From: Strobilurus pachycystidiatus
Lineage: Eukaryota > Basidiomycota > Agaricomycetes > Agaricales > Physalacriaceae
NCBI GenBank assembly: GCA_019915135.1
Contig: JAHLMK010000002.1
Location: forward strand, 2,046,001 to 2,110,000
Direction of reading: 5' to 3'
DNA length: 64,000 nt
Part shown: positions 55,894 through 64,000 of the stretch, one piece after another
Layout: every line of letters begins with the position of its first letter
Numbering within the stretch: position 1 is the stretch's first letter
Notes under the pieces: model-generated
Told to the model about the DNA's origin: nothing
The model's database searches: none
The model's input: the letters and a program-made list of their open reading frames with translations, nothing else
Program-made: the position numbers and the translations under genes

Positions 55894-57832
55894 ATGTTTC
55901 TCAAACCGCTCGCAGTGCTGGCTATAGCCTCTCCACGGCTTGTCTGGTCTTTGCCCCAGATTTGTCAAACCATTGCGGCCGCTACATCGAGCTCGAGCTA
56001 TGTCTTCTATCCGGGCATAATATCACCAATCTTGGGCATAAACAACTACACTCAGGACAATGCTCACTGGGCCTCGTCAAGCAGCCAGGTCTCTTTGTGC
56101 AGTGTCGAGCCCGGAACAGCAGAGGACGTTGGCATTATAGTGAGTACTTCTCCAAGCTTGCTCTTCACCGCCTCACTTTTATTGACGCGCTCCAGCTCGG
56201 TATCTTGGGCTCAACGAAGACACATTTCGCGGTCAGAATCTTTCTCTCGACTCTCTCACACACCTCTGACGTTTTACGACAGGTGAAAGGTGGCGGACAT
56301 GCCTCAAACCCAGGGTTTTCTTCTACGGACGGAGTCCAGATTGCAATGAGCCGCTTTTCTGAAGTCGACTATGACGCGGCTTCGCAGTCTGTGGTGATTG
56401 GTGCAGGTCTCGTCTGGGACGACGTTTACGCGGCCCTTGAGCCCCATAATGTCATCGTCGTTGGCGGCCGGGTGACAGGGGTCGGTGTGGCCGGGTTTGC
56501 ACTCGGTGGAGGTGTGTCCCGCCGTCGTGTATCCCACTCTAGCGCTCATGGTCGTTTGAAGGATATTCGTGGCTCACGAATCAGCGAGGCCTGACCGTCG
56601 ATACGATCCTCGCGTACGAACTTGTGAAGCCCGACGGGACCATTGTACAAGTCACGCAGCAAAGTGAACCGGATCTATTCTTCGCTCTCAAGGTATGTCT
56701 GACGGTCGTATAACTACTAAAAGTATAATTCACTGATTGCCTTCGTCGACAGGGTGGAATGAATAACTTTGTAAGCTTCCAATCAAGAGACTTGGCACTT
56801 TTCTGACGCGTTGTATTCAGGGTATTGTCACGAAGTTCACCCTGCAGACGTTTCCTCAAGGCCAGGTTTGGGTAAGGGTAGACCCTCTTTCTGTCTCTCG
56901 AGGCTCATGAAAAACAGGGAGGCTTGATAACCTACACCCTCGACCAAATCGACAAAGTGAATGCCGCGACTTTGAAGTTCTCCAACAACGTGACGGATCC
57001 GAAGGCTGGGATCATCACGACTTACAACTTCCTTCTGGGTCAGGTTCGTCTTTCCTCCGTGATGTACATCATGTAAATTCATTAAACGACATTTGTTCCG
57101 CAGCCCGGGGTTTCCCAGATTTTGTTCTACGACTCCCCCACGCAGCCTGATGGCATCTTTGACGATTTCCTCGCGATTCCTCATTTTACCCAGGATGTTT
57201 CGACCCGAAGCTTTTCCTCGCTCGTCCAATCGTCGCCGTCCGACGCTACCTCAGGATTACGGTGAGATCTGGCATCGGCTCTTCCTCTCAATCGCTCATG
57301 AATGATCAGAGGCTTGTTCCACACCGTGCCACTTCTTCAGTATACTCCGACTTTGATCAAAGCAATCGTGAACGAGACAAAAGTAAGCCAGTTAAGACAA
57401 ACTCACAACGTTCGGCGACTGAATGTTTCCTAGTTCTGGGGCTCGAAGCTGGGTCTCGCTTCCGGCGCCTTCATCTCATATGACGTCGAGCCATTCCTTC
57501 CCTCTTTGTTCTCGTTCAACTCTGAGCAGACGGCATACCCACCGTCCCGGTCTCTTCCCCTCCTGCCTCTGAACTTGTACTTTGCCTGGTCGCTCCAGGT
57601 CTCGGATGCGCTATTCCACAGTGCCATCAAGCAAAGTGCGCAGCAGATCTACAATGTCGCTCTTGGCGAAGGCCAACAGGGTATTGTCGGTGCAGCACTG
57701 TACCCGAACTACGCGGTCTATGATACTCCAGTGGACAGGATTTACGGGGACAATCTGAGCCGATTGAGGGCCATCAAGGCATCTGTGGATCCACAGAACG
57801 TTATGGGTCTTGCTGGTGGATTCAAACTATGA
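55894..57832 (+). CDS. Secreted FAD-linked oxidoreductase, berberine-bridge-enzyme type (copy 1)
   Basis: An extracellular flavin oxidase of the PCMH/BBE group, usually acting on sugars or aromatic alcohols with release of H2O2. The ATG at 55894 starts a signal peptide (MFLKPLAVLAIASPRLVWSL). Exons give NNYTQDNAHWASSSSQVSLC, SVEPGTAEDVG, KGGGHASNPGFSSTDGVQIA (GGGH, covalent FAD histidine site), VVGGRVTGVGVAGFALGGG, then after an intron GYSWLTNQRGLTVDTILAYE, GGMNNFGIVTKFTLQTFPQG, LFYDSPTQPDGIFDDFLAIP and the BBE C-terminal motif LYPNYAVYDTPVDRIYGDNL with RAIKASVDPQNVMGLAGG. About nine introns, several joining motifs exactly. Its tandem neighbour at 58474 has the same intron pattern. Substrate unknown. 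Confidence 0.9.
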
Positions 57833-58473
57833 CTTATTGATTCAGTGCTTACTTTGTTGCTTAATATCTAACGTGATTAGGATGCTTTCCAATGCTGTGT
57901 GCTCAAATAAGCTGCTGCCGTCTTGAAGGTTTGACTATGGCGTATTCATATTCACTGCCAAATAGACCTCAAGACTCCAGCGAATGAATCGTGCTTAGAG
58001 CGAGCTTTCGTATTGTGAGCAGGTTAGCTCCGCCTAGAAATGCTGTTACACACGTCAATAGACAGGTCATGGTAGGTGTCTGCCGCACTGTCCTCCAACA
58101 CGACGCCTATGGCAAACGTTCATTAGTGACATCCACCGCCATACTGGAAGGACCTAAACCCTCGTCTACGCGGCAAACGGCACGGTTCCGTACTTATGGA
58201 GCCAGGACTATTCCATGACAGAGGCTCGAATCGGACTTGGGTTTTACTGATGCCACTGTGAGACGGGTCCCACTGGCAAGTGCTTAGCGCTTAGGCTTCA
58301 CCCACTCGACGGTTCTATTAATACAGGTGTAGTATATAACACCTGTCCGCTGATACACATTCAGTGATCAGAAGGACATAGACTCAATAGTAAGTACTCT
58401 GTCAGCGTACAGTGACGATTGAAGCGATTCGTATCATCGTGCGACTCCGAGTCTTCCTCATCTTCAACCTGTG
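57833..58473. other. Intergenic between the tandem FAD oxidases
   Basis: About 640 bp. A frame at 57991-58218 is unremarkable. Right part contains the promoter with the palindrome-embedded TATA at 58323-58346. Confidence 0.4.
58323..58346 (+). promoter_or_regulatory. TATA box inside an 8-bp perfect inverted repeat
   Basis: ACAGGTGT (58323-58330) and ACACCTGT (58339-58346) flank AGTATATA. The TATATAA element (58333-58339) lies about 135 bp upstream of the copy 2 ATG, which allows a 5' UTR of about 100 bp. The palindrome could be a binding site for a dimeric regulator; this is inference. Confidence 0.4.
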
Positions 58474-60440
58474 ATGTACCGACTACTCGTCCTTCTCTAC
58501 GTTTCGATACTGTGTTTATTCCCCACTCTAGCTTTCGCAGACGTGTGTAAACAGATCCAGAACAGTATATCGCGCTCCAGTGCTGTTTACTACCCTGGTC
58601 GGTCGTTTAATTGAGCTAGTCATCCTGGCCGTGCTGACTCGTGAGTCGTATCCACAGGATCAGTAAATTACACGCTCGACATTGACCATTGGTCAGAAGC
58701 GAGCATTCGACAGTCTCTCTGCAGCGTTGAGCCTGCATCCGCGGAAGATGTCGGCGCCATCGTTAGTTCGTCAGTACAAGACCAGGTGCCGCCCATTGAC
58801 AAGGGTTCCTATCCTATGTAGCTTCGCATCTTGGGCTCGACGCGAACTCCCTTCGCGGTGAGCTCCATATACGCTACTATACAACTTACCTGTTCGCGGC
58901 TAACAATGATTACTAGGTGAAAGGCGGCGGTCATGCAACAAATCCAGGGTTTTCCGACACTGCTGGTGTTCAGATATCGATGTCTAGATTCTCGAATATC
59001 AACTACGATGCCGGCAGTCATACTGTCACCATCGGAACCGGTCTCCTTTGGGATGAAGTTTATTCCGCACTCGAAGCCGAAGGTAGAACTGTGGTAGGCG
59101 GCAGAATAGCGGGTGTTGGTGTCGCTGGTCTAGCTCTCGGTGGAGGTAAGTGTCGTCTTCAGTCCAGGATGACTCGGATATGCCGACGGTTCATGTAGGG
59201 TTCTCGTGGCTCACCAACCAGCATGGCTTAGCGCTCGACAACATTCAGAGTTTAGAGCTCGTGAAGCCTGACGGCAGCGTCTCCGTGATCACGCACCAGT
59301 CAGATCCTGATCTCTTCTTCGCAGTCAAGGTATAGTTATACGCCTCAACGGGCCGTTTTACTGTCTCTCACAAGAGACACAGGGCACACAGAATAACTTT
59401 GTATGTCCGATACACGCCAGACTTGCGCCGTGCATAAGAGAACATCTATAGGGCATTGTCACAAATATGGTCCTCAAGACGTTCCCTCAAGGTCAAGTAT
59501 GGGGAGGTCAGCTATCATACACCGCCGATCAAGTCGACAGGTACAATGCCGCTGCCCTCAAGTTCACCCAAGAAGTCACCGATCCGAAAGCTCAACTCCT
59601 CACGTCCTATGTCTTTTCGTCCGGGGAGGTATGCGTCTTTGTCTTACACATGCACAGTGAAAGCTCAGTCTTCCCGGGCGCGGTAGTTGACTCTCGGCTC
59701 CTTGGTTTTCTACGACGCGCCTACCCCGCCAGATGGCATCTTCGACGATTTCGTCAACCTCAGTCAAAACAGCAGTGCTGCTCACACACGCAGCTTTGTA
59801 GAGTTGGTCTTGTCCTTCCCCGCCAGTGATAAGCCTAACAACAGGTGTGTGTGTCCGAGTCTACTTTCATGCTCCGAGTTCGAGACCAATGACATTGACT
59901 GCATAGGACTACCTTCCACACCGCCCCCATAGCCGAACTGTCTCTTTCGCTACTTGAAGCAATGGTCAACGAAACACTTGTCCGTCTCCCCACGGCATTT
60001 ATCATCAACCCTAATTCACTAACACCCCCGCCCCCCAGTTCTGGGGCCATCGTCTCTCCCAAGTCGCTCCAAGCACGTTCCTCGCTTACTTCCTCGAACC
60101 CTACCTCCCCACCTTCCTCTCATTCAACCCCCTGCCCACCGCATACCCTCCCTCCCGTTCCATCCCGCTCTTCCCTTCAGCCCTCGAGTACGGCTGGCCC
60201 TCTTCCGACCTGGACCTCCTCTTCTTCGACGCCATTCGGGAGAGCCAGGCGCAACTCGTGCGGGCAGCCGTTGCAGATGGCCAAGAAGCCGTCCTCAAAG
60301 GGCCGCGGTATCCGAATTACGCGCTGTACGACACCCCGGTGGAGTTGATCTATGGTGAGAATCTGAATAGGTTGAGGAGCATCAAGAGGCGTGTTGATCC
60401 AGGAGATGTGATGGGGCTGGCGGGGGGTTTCAAGGTCTAG
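58474..60440 (+). CDS. Secreted FAD-linked oxidoreductase, berberine-bridge-enzyme type (copy 2)
   Basis: Tandem paralogue of the gene at 55894, same strand, with 641 bp between the genes. Signal peptide MYRLLVLLYVSILCLFPTLA. Blocks: VNYTLDIDHWSEASIRQSLC, SVEPASAEDVGAI, KGGGHATNPGFSDTAGVQIS (FAD-binding His), GRTVVGGRIAGVGVAGLALG, GFSWLTNQHGLALDNIQSLE, NNFGIVTNMVLKTFPQGQVW, SLVFYDAPTPPDGIFDDFVN, then RYPNYALYDTPVELIYGENL and RSIKRRVDPGDVMGLAGG. An acceptor GCGGTAG lies directly before LTLGSLVFYD, so this copy lacks the PG pair present in copy 1. Intron positions otherwise match. Motifs for FAD attachment and the BBE C-terminal domain are intact, so both copies look functional. Confidence 0.9.
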
Positions 60441-60491
60441 CCTGGAGTGTCCTGTACTAATAATGGACTGTGCACCATCCAACGGCCGGCA

Positions 60492-60624
60492 ATTGCGCCA
60501 CATACAGTGAAGCTACTGCGCCAGTCCGATAATACACCAATTTCGTTGGGTCATCTGGAGGTGCATGTTTGAGCTTTGCAGGGGGCATTTGTCTTGGGGT
60601 GTGGACTGGTTGGTGTGGCGCAAA
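60492..60624. mobile_element. Degenerate tRNA-Met-like element with TTGCGCCACA terminal inverted repeats
   Basis: TTGCGCCACA (60493-60502) and TGTGGCGCAA (60614-60623) are perfect inverted repeats identical to the core of those around the intact tRNA-Met. The inside keeps the tRNA 3' half: GCGCCAGTCCGATA, CATCTGGAGGTGCATG, TTTGAGCTTTGCAGGGGGCA. The acceptor 5' strand and D arm (about 22 nt in the intact copy) are missing and the intron region has diverged. Confidence 0.55.
60515..60597 (+). pseudogene. tRNA-Met pseudogene
   Basis: From GCGCCAGTC to TGCAGGGGGCA it aligns with the 3' two-thirds of the tRNA-Met at 53559-53660, including the 3' acceptor strand and terminal A. The 5' acceptor strand and D arm are absent and the anticodon CAT has changed (CCGATA), so it cannot fold as a working tRNA. 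Confidence 0.65.
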
Positions 60625-62420
60625 TATATTCTTGACTTGTATGTGATGTTGATTCATATGAAAGATGTTTCAAAGTCTGCAACAAGCAATTAGTATATGG
60701 AGTAGAGGCAGAGTATGCGATGCCAACTAAGATATGGATAACACTTGAGCTTGATATACGGTGCACAACTTTGTTCGACCTGAAAGTTGACAGCCTGATT
60801 ACTCGTAGAATCATGATCACAGACACTTGTCCCTTGCCCTCAGATCCGGGCGGACAGGACAAGTTCTTCGTACGTTTAGCCCTTTCAGAGACGCGCTACA
60901 TCTCCCATTGCAACTAGTGACTGCACGCGAACCAATCATAACGGCTTTCCGCCACCCGCAATTCACAGCGTCGCGCTCGCGCCCATCCTGATAAAATTAC
61001 TCGTTGACCTGACAGATCCGTGTAGCAGAATAACGTGAACGCCAATGGGCAGGGTGCTGCCTGTCGCTCGAGAGTCGAGGTACCCGAGCTGTCTGTCACA
61101 GCTGTGCCTCGCCAATAAGATGAGGGACTGACTGGGGACTAGTCAATGTCAAGGCGCGTGTGGATCTGTGTGGACTCGGACCCTCGCGTGATGGGATTGA
61201 CGCGTGATTCAAATACTTACAACCCTGTATCATTATGCCCTCCTCCGTAGGCCAAGGAGTTTGCGCCACCAATACTTAGAGCGCGAACTTCGAAGCTTCC
61301 GTATGTTCTAAAAATAAACCCCCTCTACCCAACATTGAACAACTCCCAACAATCGACAATGAGAAATCAGATGAAGATGAAAGATAATCGATCACTGACA
61401 GCAAGAAAGCTGCTCCGACCGGGTGGATAAACCTGGGCGCTGGAGTTTTTACCAGATCCGGGACCCGAACTTGAACGAAGGGCGTGTAGGTGTGTGGCGG
61501 CGGGAATGAGGTCAGTGGTGGGAACGAGGCTTCAAGGGAAATTGAGGGGTACAAACCTCGAGGCCGCCGAGACGGGAAGTGGCTCGTGGCAGAGACTCGG
61601 AGGCGCGTTCTGCACGTAAGTGGCAATGCGGCGCATCAAGAGCCCGCCTCGGTCCAGGCCCAGTCGGGCTTCTGATCATCTGGGAGCAGAGAGATAGTAA
61701 CTATACATAGAGCGTGCAGTGGGGTTGGGATTGGGGCGTAGCCACCTGGGAAGTTTGATGTTCCTCGAAAAGCGAGGCCGCTTGCGTAAAGCAGCGTGTG
61801 GTGAAAGTACGTGTTTGCATCAAGAGACTAGTACGATGAGGCGCAGAGAGTGGCTGTGAGAATGCGACATCTGCACAATATACTGGGAAGCACTGTAGGA
61901 TCGACGGGCACGATGGTCTGGTCTAGATGGAATGGCAAGCCCAGTCCAGGGCGAGAGACCTGGGCGCGGTGAGACCGGCCGGATGTTGCTGTCATTGATG
62001 GGGCCTCGCGTTCTCGAAGCGAGTCGAAGTTCGGGCAGATCCGCCCACGACGGGACGCTATGACGTGCTGTTGGTGATAGATGCCGTGCCGTGCATGCCG
62101 TACTTTGACACTGCGGCTGCACTCAAGTTTGAGTCTAATAATCCTGGCAAACGTTGGCTCTCGCAAGGGCTGGCTGACCGGCGACCGCGCAGGTCATTTG
62201 CAATGGCAGCACGCGCGCAGGAAGGGGCAGAAGGTTTCGCAGGGGTTTCGAGGGCAATGGTTGCGCTGCGCGGTACAATGACATCATGCGTTCACACGCC
62301 ACAACCCTTATTGCCAAATAGAAAGGCACCTTTTCGCCTTCACTTTACTCACCCGCCCTCTCAAATTTTACTCACCCCCGCCCCGCAACGACGACGCTAC
62401 CAGCACTGTCGAAAGGACAG

Positions 62421-63386
62421 ATGTCGACGCCGACGCCGCCCAGTCCACCCGCGCCGAACGTCCTGACCAAACCGAGGCCGAAAAACCCGCCCAGGAACCC
62501 GTCGTTCAGCAAACGTTATGCGTCGGTCGACAGTCTGCGCGAGGTCCCGCTGCCCTCAGAGCTGCATGCAGAGTGCAGACCGCGACCGCGGCAGGACGGC
62601 CTGCAGCCGCTGGACGACGAGGACTGGACGGATCTGGGCGACCCATCGAGCTCCGCGTCCGCGTCCATCTTGCCCTATGCGCGGCCGTACAGCCAGCCCC
62701 CGCTCTCACCAGCCTCTCCACCTCCGACGCACGTGGGCGACAGAATGTCGTCCGCCAGTCTCCCTCTGCCGACCCAAATACCCTTCCACACTTTGCCGCG
62801 AGTCGCTATTCCCGAGGAGTCTGAAGCTCCGCCCTCCCAGCCGCCGTCCGCCTTTGCCTCGGCTGCGGCACCATCTGGCCCGCGGCCAACGTCCTTGCCA
62901 TTGCCACTGCCTCCGACAGCCATCCCGCGGCCGCCATCAATATCCCGCACTCGCCCCTCTACAGCATCCTCCTCTACATCCTCTTCATCATACTACCCTC
63001 CGCCCGAACCTCCGACCATCCTGCAACCAGCCACACCCTCGTCTACCACCATAATTCAGTCATCTGCCGAACCTCATGCCCCATTCCTCGCATCCGCGCC
63101 TCCTCCTGCCGACTCGTGGATCGAAGTCGAAACGACGCCACAAGAGTACCGTCTTAATGTCCGTTTGCCCGGTTTCAAACGTGACGCGATCACTCTGGCA
63201 ACGAAGAAGCGGCGCATCCTCCACGTTGTCGCCGACTCCTGGGAGAAGGAGGGCGGCGGACACTTTGAGCGCCGCATCAGCTTTGGCTACGACGCCGATC
63301 TCGTATGTGTCCGCGCGGAGTTTGACGGCGAAATGCTCAAAGTCATCGTCCCACGACGAGCACCACACAGTGGAAGCTGGACGTAA
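62421..63386 (+). CDS. Small heat-shock protein (Hsp20/alpha-crystallin domain) with long disordered N-terminus
   Basis: An intron-less 321-residue frame starting at MSTPTPPSPPAPNVLTKPRP. Residues 1 to about 225 are Pro/Ser-rich and probably disordered. The last ~95 residues make an alpha-crystallin domain: SWIEVETTPQEYRLNVRLPG (strand 2-3), FKRDAITLATKKRRILHVVA, HFERRISFGYDADLVCVRAE (the usual F-x-R-x-F-x-L-P-x2-V-D block) and FDGEMLKVIVPRRAP (GxLxI/V-x-VP equivalent). The Pro of FxLP is replaced and the C-terminal IxI anchor is lacking, so oligomerisation may differ from classical Hsp20. A chaperone role is inferred from the domain only. Confidence 0.8.
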   Translation: MSTPTPPSPPAPNVLTKPRPKNPPRNPSFSKRYASVDSLREVPLPSELHAECRPRPRQDGLQPLDDEDWTDLGDPSSSASASILPYARPYSQPPLSPASPPPTHVGDRMSSASLPLPTQIPFHTLPRVAIPEESEAPPSQPPSAFASAAAPSGPRPTSLPLPLPPTAIPRPPSISRTRPSTASSSTSSSSYYPPPEPPTILQPATPSSTTIIQSSAEPHAPFLASAPPPADSWIEVETTPQEYRLNVRLPGFKRDAITLATKKRRILHVVADSWEKEGGGHFERRISFGYDADLVCVRAEFDGEMLKVIVPRRAPHSGSWT

Positions 63387-63846
63387 TTGCCGAGCGCCTC
63401 CCTTTGGTTGGGCGCGTCGCATGCACACATCCCACAGCTTGCCGCTTCAATATACATTACCCTACCCACCCTGGGCCAACCGCGGCCGAGAGAAGGAGGA
63501 AGAGTTCAGAGTTGTACCAAACACACCACCTGTCTGCTGCATCTACCACACGTCGCATATTATCACGTATCTATCGTCCACACGCCATCATCATCATGTT
63601 ACATTAACCCATCTTTCTATTTGCACCCCCTACCTTACCACACGGACTATTCATTTCCATCCCTTTCTTGCTACTTACCCCCACTGTTGTATGCAACACT
63701 CATATCTCCGTTCACGTAAAAATATACCATCGCACTCTTGTACTTAATACTATAACGACTATTATTTGATGATCTGGGATCAGCTATACTTGTGTACGTT
63801 CCCAGCGTTAGCTAGCTTGATTAGAAGTGCGTGGTATCATTTAGAT
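63387..63846. other. Convergent intergenic region
   Basis: About 460 bp with pyrimidine-rich 3' flank of the Hsp20 gene (63590-63720). Frames reading into it from the Hsp20 region are in other phases. No gene is seen. Confidence 0.4.
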
Positions 63847-64000
63847 TTAGAAGGTCTTAGCCTCTACGGCGAGCGTCAGCGGCGCAGCGGAGACCTGCGG
63901 TGCGACTCGAGTCTCGCGTGGACCCGAGGCGAAAGCAGAAGACTCATAATCAGGCTGCGCATCAGCCTCGCGTCTACAAGGAGAACCCTGGCGCGGCATT
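63847..64000 (-). CDS. C-terminal part of a hypothetical protein, cut by the right window edge
   Basis: A minus-strand frame is open from the edge to a TAA at 63847-63849 and reads MPRQGSPCRREADAQPDYES then an Ala/Val/Thr-rich end (APLTLAVEAKTF). The Met at the edge may be internal. No family can be assigned from about 50 residues. Confidence 0.35.
   Translation of the reverse strand, partial: MPRQGSPCRREADAQPDYESSAFASGPRETRVAPQVSAAPLTLAVEAKTF

Larger units (their letters stand above)
60441..62420. other. Long intergenic region upstream of the small heat-shock gene
   Basis: About 2 kb. Contains the degenerate tRNA-Met-like element at 60492-60624 and a lone TTTGCGCCACC at 61260-61270. Frames at 61276-61626 (-), 61820-62166 (-) and 62065-62466 (+) show no family features. 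Confidence 0.4.

Noticed and set aside
1..64000. CRISPR arrays, prokaryotic operons, ribosome binding sites, viral genes or secondary-metabolite clusters
   Set aside because: None seen; short introns and eukaryotic gene content throughout, and the single MFS transporter has no biosynthetic neighbours.

Overview
The window is nuclear DNA of a filamentous basidiomycete, most likely an Agaricomycete. Nearly every gene is split by GT-AG introns of about 45-65 bp. Genes are close together on both strands. Several families are typical of Agaricomycetes: an HNH_2-type nuclease ORF, a Ser-rich protein with a DUF6699-like C-terminus, tandem secreted berberine-bridge-type FAD oxidases, and an F-box-like protein. 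Gene models were built by hand from reading frames and splice sites, so small exon-boundary errors are possible.

Layout. 0-16.5 kb is conserved housekeeping: an edge-truncated ORF (-), condensin subunit 1 (+), a KRE2/MNT1 mannosyltransferase (-), peptidyl-tRNA hydrolase (-), a PAQR/Izh seven-helix protein (+) and the SKI2 RNA helicase (+). 16.5-21 kb is gene-poor and holds two tiny divergent genes for a CBM5/12-like protein of about 70 residues. 21-28.2 kb has a secreted GH92 alpha-mannosidase (+) and a large membrane-anchored, repeat-rich Smr-like protein (-). 28.2-31 kb is degenerate, with hairpins, microsatellite-like DNA and coding remnants. 31.3-36 kb has a DHA2-type MFS transporter, whose last ~450 bp recurs downstream with an HNH nuclease gene lying between the two copies.

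36-44 kb has the DUF6699-like Ser/His-rich protein (+), a mitochondrial-type cyclophilin (+), a two-FHA protein (+) and an F-box-like protein (-). 46-51.5 kb has a Lys/Asp/Glu-rich nuclear-type protein and the actin-patch protein Abp1. 51.9-55 kb has tRNA-Ala(AGC), an RRM protein with a putative mitochondrial presequence, an intron-containing tRNA-Met(CAU) framed by inverted repeats, and a Golgi-type monothiol glutaredoxin. 55.9-60.4 kb has two tandem FAD-linked oxidases. A decayed tRNA-Met-like copy with the same terminal inverted repeats follows at 60.5 kb. 62.4 kb has a small heat-shock protein, and the right edge cuts another ORF.

Most interesting: (1) the HNH nuclease gene bracketed by direct copies of the MFS transporter 3' end; (2) the tRNA-Met unit flanked by TTGCGCCACA inverted repeats, with a second degenerate copy 7 kb away; (3) the pair of orphan CBM5/12-like mini-proteins with identical intron phases; (4) a nested hairpin upstream of the Smr-like gene. 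No plasmid, phage, CRISPR or virus-derived feature was seen.
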